The position numbers were made by a program, and so were the translations under genes. 64,000 bases of DNA, from assembly GCF_034627025.1 (NCBI RefSeq), contig NZ_CP141048.1, positions 4,077,001 to 4,141,000 of the forward strand, read 5' to 3'. The notes beneath the pieces were generated by a model, which searched no databases, had not been told where the DNA came from, and saw only the letters and a list, made by a program, of their open reading frames with translations. The DNA is from Microvirga lotononidis. Lineage in GTDB: Bacteria; Pseudomonadota; Alphaproteobacteria; Rhizobiales; Beijerinckiaceae. Position 1 is the first letter of the stretch, and each line of letters starts with the position of its first letter. This document shows, one piece after another, positions 34,370-43,417 of this stretch.

Positions 34370-34760
34370 TGGGCTTCTCCTGGGCAGACCCCTTAACCCA
34401 TCGAACTTCCGATTGCGTAATGCGCGATTGAGACGGCAGGGCTGCATTCAGTGCAAGCGAGTCCGACGCTCTGTCCATGATGCTGAACGCGACGCGAGGG
34501 CTACTTGATCCATCCCGTAACGCGAAATTGCCCACCGAGAACGATCTCGACCGAGCATTTGGACGTGGGCCGAGGAATCCGCTCATCCGATGTGAATAAG
34601 GTCCATGGATCGTCGGTTCGACGGCGGCGGGACTCGACCCCGCGGCGCCGGTCAGCCATTGATGATCTTAAGCAATGGCTCTTCGGCTCCTATCTGGAAC
34701 ATGAGCCTGGAAAGTTGCCAACCGGGCGTCGTGGCCCGCCCCTGAAGGAAAGGCATTCCC
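34370..34760. other. Intergenic region with stable stem-loops upstream of purT
   Basis: About 390 bases. Two dyads stand out: a GC-rich hairpin with GCGGG (34627-34631) / CCCGC (34639-34643), and an exact 8-bp dyad AGCCATTG (34654-34661) / CAATGGCT (34673-34680). They end about 80 bases before the purT start, so they could be leader-RNA structure. I cannot match them to a known riboswitch by eye. Confidence 0.5.
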
Positions 34761-35933
34761 GTGTTCACAGCCAAGATTCTCCTCCTCGGATCGGGCGAAC
34801 TCGGCAAGGAGTTCGTGATCTCGGCCAAGCGCTATGGCTGCCATGTGGTGGCCTGCGACAGCTATCCCGGTGCGCCCGCCATGCAGGTCGCGGACGAGGC
34901 AGAGGTCTTCTCCATGCTCGATGCGGATGCCCTCAAACGCTCCATCGAAAAGCACCGGCCCGATTTCATCGTTCCGGAGATCGAGGCCATCCGCACGGAA
35001 GTGCTGCAGGATTTCGAGGACAAGGGATTCACGGTCGTTCCTTCCGCCCGGGCGGCGTCGCTGACCATGAACCGCGACCGGATCCGGGAGCTCGCCGCGA
35101 CCGAACTCGGCCTGCGCACGTCCAAGTACCGTTATGCGGAGAGCCTGGAGGAGGTCAGGGAAGGGGCCGAGCACACGGGCCTGCCCTGCGTGATCAAGCC
35201 CGTCATGTCCTCGTCCGGCAAGGGCCAGAGCACCATACGCACGGCCGACCAGCTGGAGCAGGCCTGGAACGACGCCGTGGCGAATATGCGCGGGGACCGG
35301 AAGAAGGTGATCGTCGAGGAGTTCATCGCCTTCGAATACGAGATCACGCTCCTGACGATCCGCTCCCGTGAGGGCGTCTCGTTCTGCGAACCCATCGGAC
35401 ACCGTCAGGAGCGGGGAGATTACCAGGAATCCTGGCAGCCGACCCCCATGACCGAGAAGCTGCTCGCCGATGCCAAGGACATGGCGCGGAAGGTCGTCGA
35501 CAATCTCGGCGGGTATGGAATCTTCGGGGTCGAGTTCTTCGTCACCCGCGACGAGGTGATCTTCTCCGAACTCTCGCCACGCCCGCACGACACGGGACTG
35601 GTGACGCTTCTGTCCCAGAACCTGTCGGAATTCGATCTCCATGCCCGGGCCGTCCTCGGCCTTCCGATCCCCCCGGTCCGGCTGCACGGCCCCACGGCCT
35701 CCGCGGTAATCCTGGCCGACCGCGAGGCCGAGCGGTTCAGGATCGAAGGGCTGCGGGACGCTCTCGCACTCGGTTCGGCGGAGACGGACGTGGAGGTGCG
35801 CATCTTCGGAAAGCCCACGACGCGGAAACACCGCCGCATGGGTGTCGCACTGGCCTCCGGCCGCACGGTCGAGGAGGCCCGCGAGCGCGCCCGGCAGGCT
35901 GCGGACCGGGTGCGGATCGACTACGACGTCTGA
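34761..35933 (+). CDS. purT: Formate-dependent phosphoribosylglycinamide formyltransferase (PurT)
   Basis: 390 residues of the ATP-grasp family. The N-terminal Rossmann-like lobe begins KILLLGSGELGKEFVI, with VACDSYPGAPAMQ binding the ribotide, followed by the ATP-grasp domain: PCVIKPVMSSSGKGQS, the hinge VIVEEFIAFEYEITLL, and the metal-binding end FGVEFFVTRDEVIFSELSPRPHDTG. It makes formyl-GAR from GAR, formate and ATP in de novo purine synthesis, an alternative to folate-dependent PurN. The start is GTG 34761, with AAGGAAAGG upstream. It is monocistronic in this window. Confidence 0.95.
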   Translation: MFTAKILLLGSGELGKEFVISAKRYGCHVVACDSYPGAPAMQVADEAEVFSMLDADALKRSIEKHRPDFIVPEIEAIRTEVLQDFEDKGFTVVPSARAASLTMNRDRIRELAATELGLRTSKYRYAESLEEVREGAEHTGLPCVIKPVMSSSGKGQSTIRTADQLEQAWNDAVANMRGDRKKVIVEEFIAFEYEITLLTIRSREGVSFCEPIGHRQERGDYQESWQPTPMTEKLLADAKDMARKVVDNLGGYGIFGVEFFVTRDEVIFSELSPRPHDTGLVTLLSQNLSEFDLHARAVLGLPIPPVRLHGPTASAVILADREAERFRIEGLRDALALGSAETDVEVRIFGKPTTRKHRRMGVALASGRTVEEARERARQAADRVRIDYDV

Positions 35934-36102
35934 GAGGGACGTCCAGGGCGCTTCGGCCTAAATGGCCATGCGCACATCGCGTGTCGCATCGGTCACAGTG
36001 ACCGGGGGAATCGGCTGGCCCTATGGTACTTGGCAGAGAGCAGCCTAGATTCGGACCAGCTCTTTCCGGCATCAACGAGGGGGCTGGTACCGACCAGCAG
36101 CA

Positions 36103-38229
36103 TTGCGATTGACGACGATCAACTTTGAAGCGCTTTTCAGTGCCTCACCCAACCCCTACGTGCTGGTAGACCTTTCCCTCACCATCATCGGGATGAACGA
36201 CGCCTATCTCAGAGCGACCATGCGCCAGCGGGAAGAGCTGATCGGGCGCAACATGTTCGATGCGTTTCCGAGCGATCCGGACTCTCCGAGCCACCGGCAA
36301 TTGCGCGGCTCCTTCGACAAGGTCATCCGCGAGAAGTCCGCCGACTATATCCCGTTGATCGAGTATGCCATTCCCTTGCCGGATAACCAGGGCTTCGAGG
36401 AGCGCTTTTGGAGCGCAACCCATACGCCGCTGTTCAATGAGGCCGGCGAGATAGCGTTCATCCTCCAGCACACGGTCGACGTGACGGAGCTTCATCGGCT
36501 GAGGAACTTGGCGAAGAGCACGGTCCTGTCGTCGGGGCCGTCGGCCCTGATCGAGACGGATATGTTCCGCCGGGCTCAGGCGGTGCAGCAGGCCAACGAC
36601 GTGCTGAACGCGGAGCAGCAGCGCCTGCGGGGGCTGTTCCAGCAGGCTCCCGGGTTCATGGCCGCCCTGAGCGGGCCGGATCACGTTTTCACCATGGCCA
36701 ACACGGCCTATCTCCAGCTGATCGGTCGCGAGAACATTGTCGGAAAGCCTGTCCGAGAAGCGTTGCCCGAGGTGGTTGAACAAGGTTTCATTGGGCTTCT
36801 CGACCGCGTTTATCACAACGGCCAGCCGTTCGTGGGCCGGAGCATCCGCATCCTCCTGGAGCAGGGCGACGAAGACGTTCAGGACGAGCGCTTTCTGGAT
36901 TTCGTGTACCAGCCGATTTTCGATCCCAATGGACATGTGTCCGGCATCTTCGTTCAGGGACACGACGTCACGGAGCAGAAACGCACCGAGCAGGCTCTCC
37001 GGGAAAGCGAGGAGCGGTTCCGGGCCATCGCCGACTCAATCGATCAGATGATCTGGGCAACGCAGCCCGACGGCTTCCACGACTACTATAATCAGCGCTG
37101 GTACGAATACACGGGCGTTCCGGACGGTTCAACCGACGGCGAAGCCTGGAATGGCATGTTCCACCCCGATGATCAGGAGCGTGCCTGGTCGGTCTGGCGC
37201 AAGTGCCTGGAGACGGGCGCGCCCTACCACATCGAGTATCGGCTGCGGCATCGCTCCGGCGCGTACCGGTGGGTTCTCGGCCGGGCGCAGCCGGTTCGTG
37301 ACGAAGAGGGCCGGATCAAACGCTGGTTCGGAACCTGCACCGACATCCATGATTTCAAACAGGCTCAGGACGCGCTTCGCGAGAGCCGGGAGCGGGCTCT
37401 CCGCACCGAGGAAGAGACCAGCAGGCTGGCATCGGTCCTGGCCGAACGGGTCACGGAGCTCGATGCGGCGAACGAGGAGATCCAGCGCTTCGCCTACATC
37501 GTCAGCCACGATCTGAGAGCTCCGCTCGTCAACATCATGGGCTTCACCAGCGAACTCGAAGGAGCCCAGGCGGAAATCGAGCGGCTCTATAGGAATATTC
37601 GGCAATCCGATCCCGGGCTGCTCTCGCCGGAGGCTCGCGCGGCCATCGAAGCGGATCTGCCGGAAGCCATCGGGTTCATCCGATCCTCGACCGCGAAAAT
37701 GGACAAGCTGATCGGGGCGATCCTGAAGCTCTCCCGTGAGGGACGGCGGGTCCTAGCCCCTGAACCGATCTCCATGGCCCAAATGTTCGACGCGCAGCGT
37801 CGAAGCGTCGCGCATCAGCTGCTCGAGCGGGGCACGGAACTCGTGGTCGAGCCCGTGCCCGATCTCACCAGCGATCGTCTGGCCATCGAGCAGATCTTCG
37901 GAAACCTGATCGACAATGCCATCAAGTACCTTCACCCTTCCCGCTCTGGAAGGATCGTCGTTCGGGGACGCGATCTCGGGAGCAGCGTCGTCTACGAGGT
38001 AGAGGACAACGGGCGCGGGATCGATCCCAAGGATTTCGAACGGATCTTCGATCTCTTCCGCCGTTCAGGCGTTCAGGATCAGCCGGGTGAGGGAATCGGA
38101 CTTGCACATGTGCGCGCTCTCGTGCGAAGGCTCGGCGGTACGATCTCGGTATCGTCCCGACCGGAGGAAGGCTCGATCTTCACGGTCGCCTTGCCAAGCC
38201 ATATCAGTATGAGTTCGGAAGCCGCCTGA
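36103..38229 (+). CDS. Multi-PAS sensor histidine kinase
   Basis: 708 residues, no membrane segment, so probably cytoplasmic. Three PAS regions: about 5-135 (FEALFSASPNPYVLVD), about 175-300 (LFQQAPGFMAALSG), and about 305-425 ending with a PAC-like YRWVLGRAQPVRDEEGR. Then a short coiled coil, a HisKA-type site with His469 in IVSHDLRAPLVNIMGF, and an HATPase_c domain (N box LIDNAIKYLHP; G boxes DNGRGIDPKDF and GEGIGLAHV). It should sense a cytoplasmic signal and autophosphorylate. The start TTG 36103 has no strong ribosome-binding site. The stop overlaps the next start by one base, forming an operon with two regulators. Confidence 0.9.
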   Translation: MRLTTINFEALFSASPNPYVLVDLSLTIIGMNDAYLRATMRQREELIGRNMFDAFPSDPDSPSHRQLRGSFDKVIREKSADYIPLIEYAIPLPDNQGFEERFWSATHTPLFNEAGEIAFILQHTVDVTELHRLRNLAKSTVLSSGPSALIETDMFRRAQAVQQANDVLNAEQQRLRGLFQQAPGFMAALSGPDHVFTMANTAYLQLIGRENIVGKPVREALPEVVEQGFIGLLDRVYHNGQPFVGRSIRILLEQGDEDVQDERFLDFVYQPIFDPNGHVSGIFVQGHDVTEQKRTEQALRESEERFRAIADSIDQMIWATQPDGFHDYYNQRWYEYTGVPDGSTDGEAWNGMFHPDDQERAWSVWRKCLETGAPYHIEYRLRHRSGAYRWVLGRAQPVRDEEGRIKRWFGTCTDIHDFKQAQDALRESRERALRTEEETSRLASVLAERVTELDAANEEIQRFAYIVSHDLRAPLVNIMGFTSELEGAQAEIERLYRNIRQSDPGLLSPEARAAIEADLPEAIGFIRSSTAKMDKLIGAILKLSREGRRVLAPEPISMAQMFDAQRRSVAHQLLERGTELVVEPVPDLTSDRLAIEQIFGNLIDNAIKYLHPSRSGRIVVRGRDLGSSVVYEVEDNGRGIDPKDFERIFDLFRRSGVQDQPGEGIGLAHVRALVRRLGGTISVSSRPEEGSIFTVALPSHISMSSEAA

Positions 38230-38660
38230 TGCCTCAGCAAAATCCTGTCACCATCATCATGGTCGAGGACGACGAGGGTCATGCTCGCCTGATTGAGAAG
38301 AACATCCGCCGGGCCGGCGTCTGCAACGAGCTGCGGACTTTTGCCAGCGGAACGGCTGCCCTGGAGCACCTGTTCAGCGATGATGTTCGCAATGCGGGCC
38401 CGTTTCTGGTTCTGCTCGACCTCAATCTGCCGGACATGAACGGTGTCGACATTCTCGCCAAGCTGAAAGGCGACGAGAAGTTGAGGCGTGCCCCGGTCGT
38501 GGTGCTCACGACGACCGACGACCAGCGCGAAGTGCAGCGTTGTTACGATCTCGGCGCGAATGTCTACATCACCAAGCCGGTTGAATACGAGTCGTTCTCA
38601 CAGGCCATTCGTCAGCTAGGGCTCTTCCTGTCAGTAATCCAGGTGCCCGAAACCCTATGA
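38229..38660 (+). CDS. Single-domain response regulator (Rcp1-like receiver)
   Basis: 143 residues, only a receiver domain. Acidic pocket in [13 protein letters not shown], phospho-acceptor Asp64 in [13 protein letters not shown], the conserved Thr/Ser in VVVLTTTDD and Lys in [12 protein letters not shown]. The length and the insert after the first helix (LEHLFSD) resemble phytochrome-partner Rcp1 regulators. With no output domain it probably works by phosphotransfer or protein contact. It overlaps the PAS kinase stop by one base and the following receiver-kinase gene by four, so it should act between them. Confidence 0.94.
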   Translation: MPQQNPVTIIMVEDDEGHARLIEKNIRRAGVCNELRTFASGTAALEHLFSDDVRNAGPFLVLLDLNLPDMNGVDILAKLKGDEKLRRAPVVVLTTTDDQREVQRCYDLGANVYITKPVEYESFSQAIRQLGLFLSVIQVPETL

Positions 38661-39718
38661 GCCAGGGCGCTGCCGAAACCGCTCCGATCCGGCTTCTCTA
38701 CATCGATGACGATTATGGGCTGGGCCGCCTGGTCCAGCGGTCTCTCTCACGCCACGGCTTTCACGTCAGGCATGCCCTCAGCGGCGACGAGGGCTTGAAT
38801 CAGCTTGCCGCCGAACGCTTCGACGTAGTCGCTCTCGACCACTTCATGCCCGGCAAGGAGGGCCTCGAGGTTCTCAACGAGATCCGGACCCTTTCCGACC
38901 CGCCGCCGGTGGTCTACGTGACCGGAGCCGATGAGGGAAGGATCGCGGTCGCCGCCCTCAAGGCGGGAGCTGCCGATTACGTGATCAAGGATGTCGGCGG
39001 GGTCTTCCTCGATCTCCTCCGAACGGCTGCCGAGCAGGCGCTGGCCGCCGAAAGACTCCGTCAGGAAAAGGAAGCCGCCGAAAGGGAGATGCGGGAAGCC
39101 CGCGAGCGGGCCGAGATGCTGCTGCGCGAAGTCAATCATCGCGTCGCCAACAGTTTGCAGCTGGTCGCATCTCTCGTCGCCATGCAGCAGCGGGCGCTCG
39201 GAAGCGATACTGTTGCAAGAGATACCCTGACCGAAACGCAGAGCCGGATCACGGCCATCTCGCAGATCCACCGGCGCCTTTACACTTCCAACGACGTGCG
39301 CTTCGTCGAGATGGATACCTATCTCGAAGGGCTCGTCGAGGAGCTCGAAGGCGCGATGCGCGCAGCCGGGCGGGAACACACGATCACGTTGCAGGCTCAG
39401 CCGGTTTCGATCCCGACCGACAAGGCCGTCTCCGTGGGCGTCATCGTGACGGAACTCGTCACGAATGCCTTCAAATATGCCTATCCGGCCGGAAAGGCCG
39501 GCGATATCCGGGTCTCCCTGTCGTCCGACAATGGCCATGCGGTCCTTGTCGTCGAAGATGACGGGATCGGATGGAAAGGCACCGGGGTGGTGCAGGGGAG
39601 TGGCCTGGGCACGAAGATCGTGAGGGCGATGGCGTCCAACCTGCAATCCGCCATCCAGTTCGACCAGGGATATCTGGGGACGCGGGCCGTCCTTTCCTTC
39701 GCGATCTCACCTGATTGA
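38657..39718 (+). CDS. Hybrid receiver-histidine kinase of the HisKA_2 (HWE-like) type
   Basis: 353 residues. An N-terminal receiver has phospho-acceptor Asp61 in [10 protein letters not shown]; a coiled-coil linker (about 130-150, [18 protein letters not shown]) leads to a HisKA_2 site with His161 in [14 protein letters not shown]. The ATPase domain has [19 protein letters not shown] and DDGIGWKG...[10 protein letters not shown] receiver fused to a kinase in this order is typical of phosphorelays feeding the alphaproteobacterial PhyR stress response or similar outputs. It overlaps the single-domain regulator by four bases, making a three-gene operon. No partner or output protein is encoded here. 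Confidence 0.92.
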   Translation: MSQGAAETAPIRLLYIDDDYGLGRLVQRSLSRHGFHVRHALSGDEGLNQLAAERFDVVALDHFMPGKEGLEVLNEIRTLSDPPPVVYVTGADEGRIAVAALKAGAADYVIKDVGGVFLDLLRTAAEQALAAERLRQEKEAAEREMREARERAEMLLREVNHRVANSLQLVASLVAMQQRALGSDTVARDTLTETQSRITAISQIHRRLYTSNDVRFVEMDTYLEGLVEELEGAMRAAGREHTITLQAQPVSIPTDKAVSVGVIVTELVTNAFKYAYPAGKAGDIRVSLSSDNGHAVLVVEDDGIGWKGTGVVQGSGLGTKIVRAMASNLQSAIQFDQGYLGTRAVLSFAISPD

Positions 39719-39724
39719 GAGCAC

Positions 39725-40105
39725 TCAGCGCGAGGGATTGTTCTTAGAGCCTCTGCCGCTCAAGCGTGCCCGAATTTCTCCGACGATGATGTTCAACTCG
39801 CGCTGCAGCCGGCTGACCCGCGAGAGCAACTCTCCGTCCGGCATTCCCGTAATGCTCGGTTGCTCCTCTCCATTGGGGGCGGAATGCGCCATGCTCCGCA
39901 ATTCCTCCAATGTCGTCGGACCGATATTGGGGACGGTCAGCCACTGAGCATCCGAGATGCTGGCGACCTCGCGGATGGTGGGGCACCGTCCTTTGAACTC
40001 GGCCAGGATCGCTCCCCGGACGCGTCCGGAGCATTTCTCAATTGGAAATGGATCGTCCAAACCCATCTCACGCCCTCGCACAGCAACCAGTGAGATCCCG
40101 TCCAT
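39725..40105 (-). CDS. Small protein with RNA polymerase alpha-CTD-like (helix-hairpin-helix) region
   Basis: About 126 residues. The middle (about 35-85) reads GAILAEFKGRCPTIREVASISDAQWLTVPNIGPTTLEELR, which follows the alpha-CTD pattern: helix, ELANxS-like segment, then VxNIGxxTLEEL hairpin. The rest includes a helix LLSRVSRLQRELNIIVGEIR that could form a coiled coil. The full-length alpha subunit is missing its N-terminal domain, so this is not RpoA; a DNA- or polymerase-contact role is inferred. Start ATG 40105 is tentative; ATG 40066 is possible. It is convergent with the phosphorelay operon, with six bases between stops. Confidence 0.65.
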   Translation of the reverse strand: MDGISLVAVRGREMGLDDPFPIEKCSGRVRGAILAEFKGRCPTIREVASISDAQWLTVPNIGPTTLEELRSMAHSAPNGEEQPSITGMPDGELLSRVSRLQRELNIIVGEIRARLSGRGSKNNPSR

Positions 40106-40480
40106 CAATGCCCGCCACCCTGGAACTTAGCTTTTTAGGACATTCAATGCGTAACGATTATATGCAGAAAATAGCAGTCGACCTTTAGTGGATGGGCACA
40201 TGCGTTCGGAGTAGCCAAATTGATCCTGGCGAAAACCTTTGCTGTTCTTGCAACCACGCAAGGAAAAATCGGCTTGGCAGAGCTCATCGCGAGGACCCCT
40301 TGACGGTCATTTCGCGGACTGAATTCCCTTAGGACAAGCTCAAGAGCGGCCTCTGTCCGAGCGATTTTCCAAATATTAATCCAACACATGACCATTATTA
40401 GCCGGCAACCTTATTGCCGCCGCGGCCTTTGGTGAGTAAGCAAGGAGATTGCGCCGTATTCCGCGAATCCAGAGGATTGA
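40106..40480. other. Intergenic region, comparatively AT-rich
   Basis: About 375 bases between the alpha-CTD-like gene and the phosphate transporter. A minus-strand frame crosses it but has no domain and poor composition. The sequence is visibly richer in A/T than its surroundings. The transporter promoter is expected near the right end. No strong stem-loop seen. Confidence 0.4.
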
Positions 40481-42124
40481 ATGTCTGCAACCTCCGTCCT
40501 GATCAACCTCTTCGGTGAGATTGCCCTGCTTCTCTGGGGCATCAACATGGTCAATAGCGGGGTTCAGCGCGCGTTCGGCAGCGATCTGCGCTGGATACTC
40601 GGCATGGCGCTCAGGACGCGTCTGCAGGCGTTTCTCGCCGGTCTCGGCGTGACGACGGTCCTCCAGAGCAGCACGGCGACCGCCTTGATGGTGGCGTCCT
40701 TCACGGCGGGCGGTGCCGTCGACATCATCCCGGCCCTGGCCGTGATGCTCGGCGCGAATGTCGGCACGACGCTCATCGTGCAGGTGCTTTCCTTCGACGT
40801 GTCGCTGATCTTTCCGGCGCTGATCTTCGGCGGTTTCGTCGCCTATCGCCGCGGCCGGACGAGCCGGATCAAGGATCTCGGCCGCGTGACCATCGGCCTC
40901 GGACTGATGTTGCTGTCGCTTCATCTGCTCAGCGAAACCATAAGGCCGATCGAGTCGTCGAAAGTCATCAAGGATCTTCTCGCCGTCATTGCGCCCGACC
41001 CGCTGATCCTGGTGCTTCTCTCCGCGCTCTTCGCATGGCTCGCCCATTCCAGCGTCGCCGCCTTGCTGTTCATCATGTCGCTCGCAGGCGCTGGCGTTAT
41101 CGACGCCCATTCGGCCCTAGTGATGGTACTGGGCGCCAATCTCGGCAGCTCCCTCAATCCCCTGCTGGAGGGCACCGGAGGCGACCCCGTCAAACTGCGC
41201 GTGCCGTTCGGCAACTTCGCCATGCGGGTGATCGGCTGCCTCGTGACCTTCCCGCTGATCGATCCGATCCTGTCCGCCATGTCGGTGTTCGACCCGCATC
41301 CGGAGCGTCTGGCGGCAAATTTCCACACGCTGTTCAACCTCGTGGTGGCGGCTATCTTCATCCTGCCGCTCCCCTGGATCGCCGGGCTGCTGCTCAAACT
41401 CTTTCCGGAGAAGCTCCGCGCGTCCGATCCGGGCACGCCCCAGTATCTCGACAAGGATGCGCTCGATACTCCATCCGTCGCTCTCTCCAACGCCGCCCGC
41501 GAGGTCCTGCGCATGGTCGATACCGTCGAGGCCATGCTGCGGAGTTCCCAGGATCTGTTCCGGGAGGACGACATCAGCCGCGTCGATCAGGTGAGCCGCA
41601 CGGATGACGTGCTCGACAGGTTGTTCAGCGCAATCCGCCGCTATCTGAGTTCAATCAACCACGAGACCCTGAGCGACGCAGAGGCGAAACGCCTATCGGA
41701 CATTCTCGCCTTCGCCATCAATCTGGAACATGTGGGTGACATCATCGACAAGAACCTGATGGAACTGGCGGCCAAGCGCATCAAGAACCATCTGCGCCTG
41801 CCAAAGGACAGCCTGGAAGACATCACGAGCATGCATGCGAAGCTTCTGGAGCATCTGCAGCTCGCAGCATCCGTTCTTATGTTTCAGGACCTGGGGTCCG
41901 CCCGCAGGCTCGTCTCCGAGAAGGAGCGTTTCCGCGATCTCGAACGCGCGGTTGCCCAGAAGCATCTCGATCAGCTGCGGTCCGGGCGAGCGGTGGGCGA
42001 TACCAGTGCACTCCAGCTCGACATCGTGCGCGATCTCAAGCGCATCGAGGCGCATATCGCATCGACCGGGCATTCGCTCCTCGAACAGAGCGGGGAGCTC
42101 AAGCCCAGTCGTCTCACGTCCTGA
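40481..42124 (+). CDS. Na/Pi cotransporter family protein with PhoU-like C-terminus
   Basis: 547 residues. The N-terminal half (about 1-310) holds the Na/Pi cotransporter repeats with about eight helices; the QSSTATALMVASFTAGG segment and its second-half equivalent around AHSSVAALLFIMSLAGAG are the paired QSSS-like motifs. The C-terminal half (about 330-547) is soluble and helical, PhoU-like (EVLRMVDTVEAMLRSSQDLF; ADILAFAINLEHVGDIIDKN). It should carry phosphate with sodium across the inner membrane. Start at ATG 40481. No pst or pho gene is adjacent. Confidence 0.92.
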   Translation: MSATSVLINLFGEIALLLWGINMVNSGVQRAFGSDLRWILGMALRTRLQAFLAGLGVTTVLQSSTATALMVASFTAGGAVDIIPALAVMLGANVGTTLIVQVLSFDVSLIFPALIFGGFVAYRRGRTSRIKDLGRVTIGLGLMLLSLHLLSETIRPIESSKVIKDLLAVIAPDPLILVLLSALFAWLAHSSVAALLFIMSLAGAGVIDAHSALVMVLGANLGSSLNPLLEGTGGDPVKLRVPFGNFAMRVIGCLVTFPLIDPILSAMSVFDPHPERLAANFHTLFNLVVAAIFILPLPWIAGLLLKLFPEKLRASDPGTPQYLDKDALDTPSVALSNAAREVLRMVDTVEAMLRSSQDLFREDDISRVDQVSRTDDVLDRLFSAIRRYLSSINHETLSDAEAKRLSDILAFAINLEHVGDIIDKNLMELAAKRIKNHLRLPKDSLEDITSMHAKLLEHLQLAASVLMFQDLGSARRLVSEKERFRDLERAVAQKHLDQLRSGRAVGDTSALQLDIVRDLKRIEAHIASTGHSLLEQSGELKPSRLTS

Positions 42125-42132
42125 TCGAGGTG

Positions 42133-42333
42133 TTACATCTTCTCCGTCAGGGCGCGCCAATCCATGTAGCGCACGGGCTCCGGAAGGCCGATGTCGCGCC
42201 GTTCGTGGTCGGTCAAGGCGCCCAGATCCCGGATGACGGGCGGCGTCTTCCGGAAACCGGGGCGGAACAAGAGCTTCAGGCGCAGCCAAGCGCTCTCGAC
42301 GCCGTGAAGGCGGCTCGCATCTTCGTATTTCAT
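42133..42333 (-). CDS. DUF1127-like small protein
   Basis: 66 residues. The central segment IRDLGALTDHERRDIGLPEPVRY matches the DUF1127 pattern LxxLxDRxLxDIGL found in small alphaproteobacterial proteins; these can bind RNA and affect phosphate or motility genes in some species. The rest is a basic N-terminal segment. Start at ATG 42333. It is divergent from the LysR gene and its stop lies nine bases from the convergent Na/Pi transporter stop. Role not assigned. Confidence 0.8.
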   Translation of the reverse strand: MKYEDASRLHGVESAWLRLKLLFRPGFRKTPPVIRDLGALTDHERRDIGLPEPVRYMDWRALTEKM

Positions 42334-42460
42334 GACAGCCTACCGTGAGGGTTTGCCAGGGCTTCAGCGCCTCTGGTGATGAAGATGAGGATGCGCCTGT
42401 CGCGAGAGCTTGACAAAGCAAATGCCAATGGGCTGGCATAAGGTAGCCTTATGGATCATC

Positions 42461-43396
42461 ATGCCTAAACCGCCATCCAAACTTCCGCCGATGAGCGCCG
42501 TCCGAGTCTTCGAGGCGGCGGCCCGCCATCAGAGCTTCACCCGTGCAGCCGAGGAGCTCGGCATGACGCAGGCTGCGGTCAGCTACCAGATCAAGATCCT
42601 GGAGGATCGCGTCGGAGCACCGCTGTTCAACCGCTTGCCTCGACAGGTGACGCTGACGACGAAGGGCCGCCAGCTCGCACCGGCGGTTACGGAAGCGTTC
42701 GAGGCCTTGCGGAATGCGTTCTCAGGCGTCGAGGACGCGGTTCAGACCGTTCTTTCGCTCACGACCCTGTCGACCTTCGCATCGAACTGGCTCGTGCCGC
42801 GCTTGGGGCGCTTCCGGCAGCTCCAGCCGAACATCGCCGTCCAGATTTCAGTCTCGACGGAGATGGTGGAGCTTGCTCGCAGCGAGTTCGATATCGGGAT
42901 CAGGAGCGGCACTGGAGAGTGGCCGGGCCTCGAAACGCATGTCCTGTTTCCGAACCAGTTCATCCCCGTCTGCAGCCCCGATCTCCTGCGAGACGTGGAG
43001 ATCCGGGAGCCCGTCGACATTCTCAAACTTCCACTCATCTCGCCGGGCGATCCCTGGTGGCAGGACTGGTTCGCCGCCGCAGGAGAGAGGAACATCGACC
43101 TCTCAGGGCGCCCCGACAATTCACTGGGGGTGCAGCAGCTCGAGGGCATGGCAGCGATCGCCGGCCAGGGCGTTGCGCTCATCAATCCCTTTTTCTTCCC
43201 TGAGGACTTGGCCTCCGGGCGGCTGGTAAAGCCGTTCGATCTCCTGGCCACGACCGACCGCAGCTATTGGCTCGTCTATCCGAAAGCCCGGAGACGTTCG
43301 GCCAAGGTCGAAGCGTTCAGGGATTGGGTGCTGAGCGAGGTGGCGGGCGATAGCGAGGCCGCGGATTGCAGGGCAAAAACCAAAACCGGGACATGA
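42461..43396 (+). CDS. LysR-family transcriptional regulator (GcvA-like)
   Basis: About 311 residues. N-terminal winged helix-turn-helix: AVRVFEAAARHQSFTRAAEELGMTQAAVSYQI, followed by the LysR dimerisation helix, then a substrate-binding domain (about 95-300; LTTLSTFASNWLVPRLGRF is characteristic of the GcvA/AmpR subgroup). It likely autoregulates and controls neighbouring genes; the divergent DUF1127 gene is the obvious nearby target, an inference. Start at ATG 42461; the frame is open upstream to 42410 but the extra residues are unlike LysR N-termini. The stop lies inside an inverted repeat. Confidence 0.93.
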   Translation: MPKPPSKLPPMSAVRVFEAAARHQSFTRAAEELGMTQAAVSYQIKILEDRVGAPLFNRLPRQVTLTTKGRQLAPAVTEAFEALRNAFSGVEDAVQTVLSLTTLSTFASNWLVPRLGRFRQLQPNIAVQISVSTEMVELARSEFDIGIRSGTGEWPGLETHVLFPNQFIPVCSPDLLRDVEIREPVDILKLPLISPGDPWWQDWFAAAGERNIDLSGRPDNSLGVQQLEGMAAIAGQGVALINPFFFPEDLASGRLVKPFDLLATTDRSYWLVYPKARRRSAKVEAFRDWVLSEVAGDSEAADCRAKTKTGT

Positions 43397-43406
43397 CGCC
43401 CCGGTT
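43377..43406 (-). terminator. Probable rho-independent terminator of the opg operon
   Basis: On the minus strand, stem AACCGGG/CCCGGTT (43400-43406 and 43384-43390) with a nine-base loop, followed by a T-rich run TTGGTTTTTG (43375-43383 region). It lies 12 bases downstream of the opgH stop. The stem overlaps the LysR stop codon, so it may act in both directions. Confidence 0.65.
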
Positions 43407-43417
43407 CGGAAGGAAGG

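Noticed and set aside
34621..34680. Possible tRNA on the minus strand upstream of purT, because of a T-arm-like GGGTCGAGTCCC
   Set aside because: No acceptor stem, D-arm or seven-base anticodon loop can be built around it; kept only as a structured region.
40144..40395. A small minus-strand open frame in the AT-rich gap
   Set aside because: No domain, no convincing ribosome-binding site, and an unusual composition for this genome.
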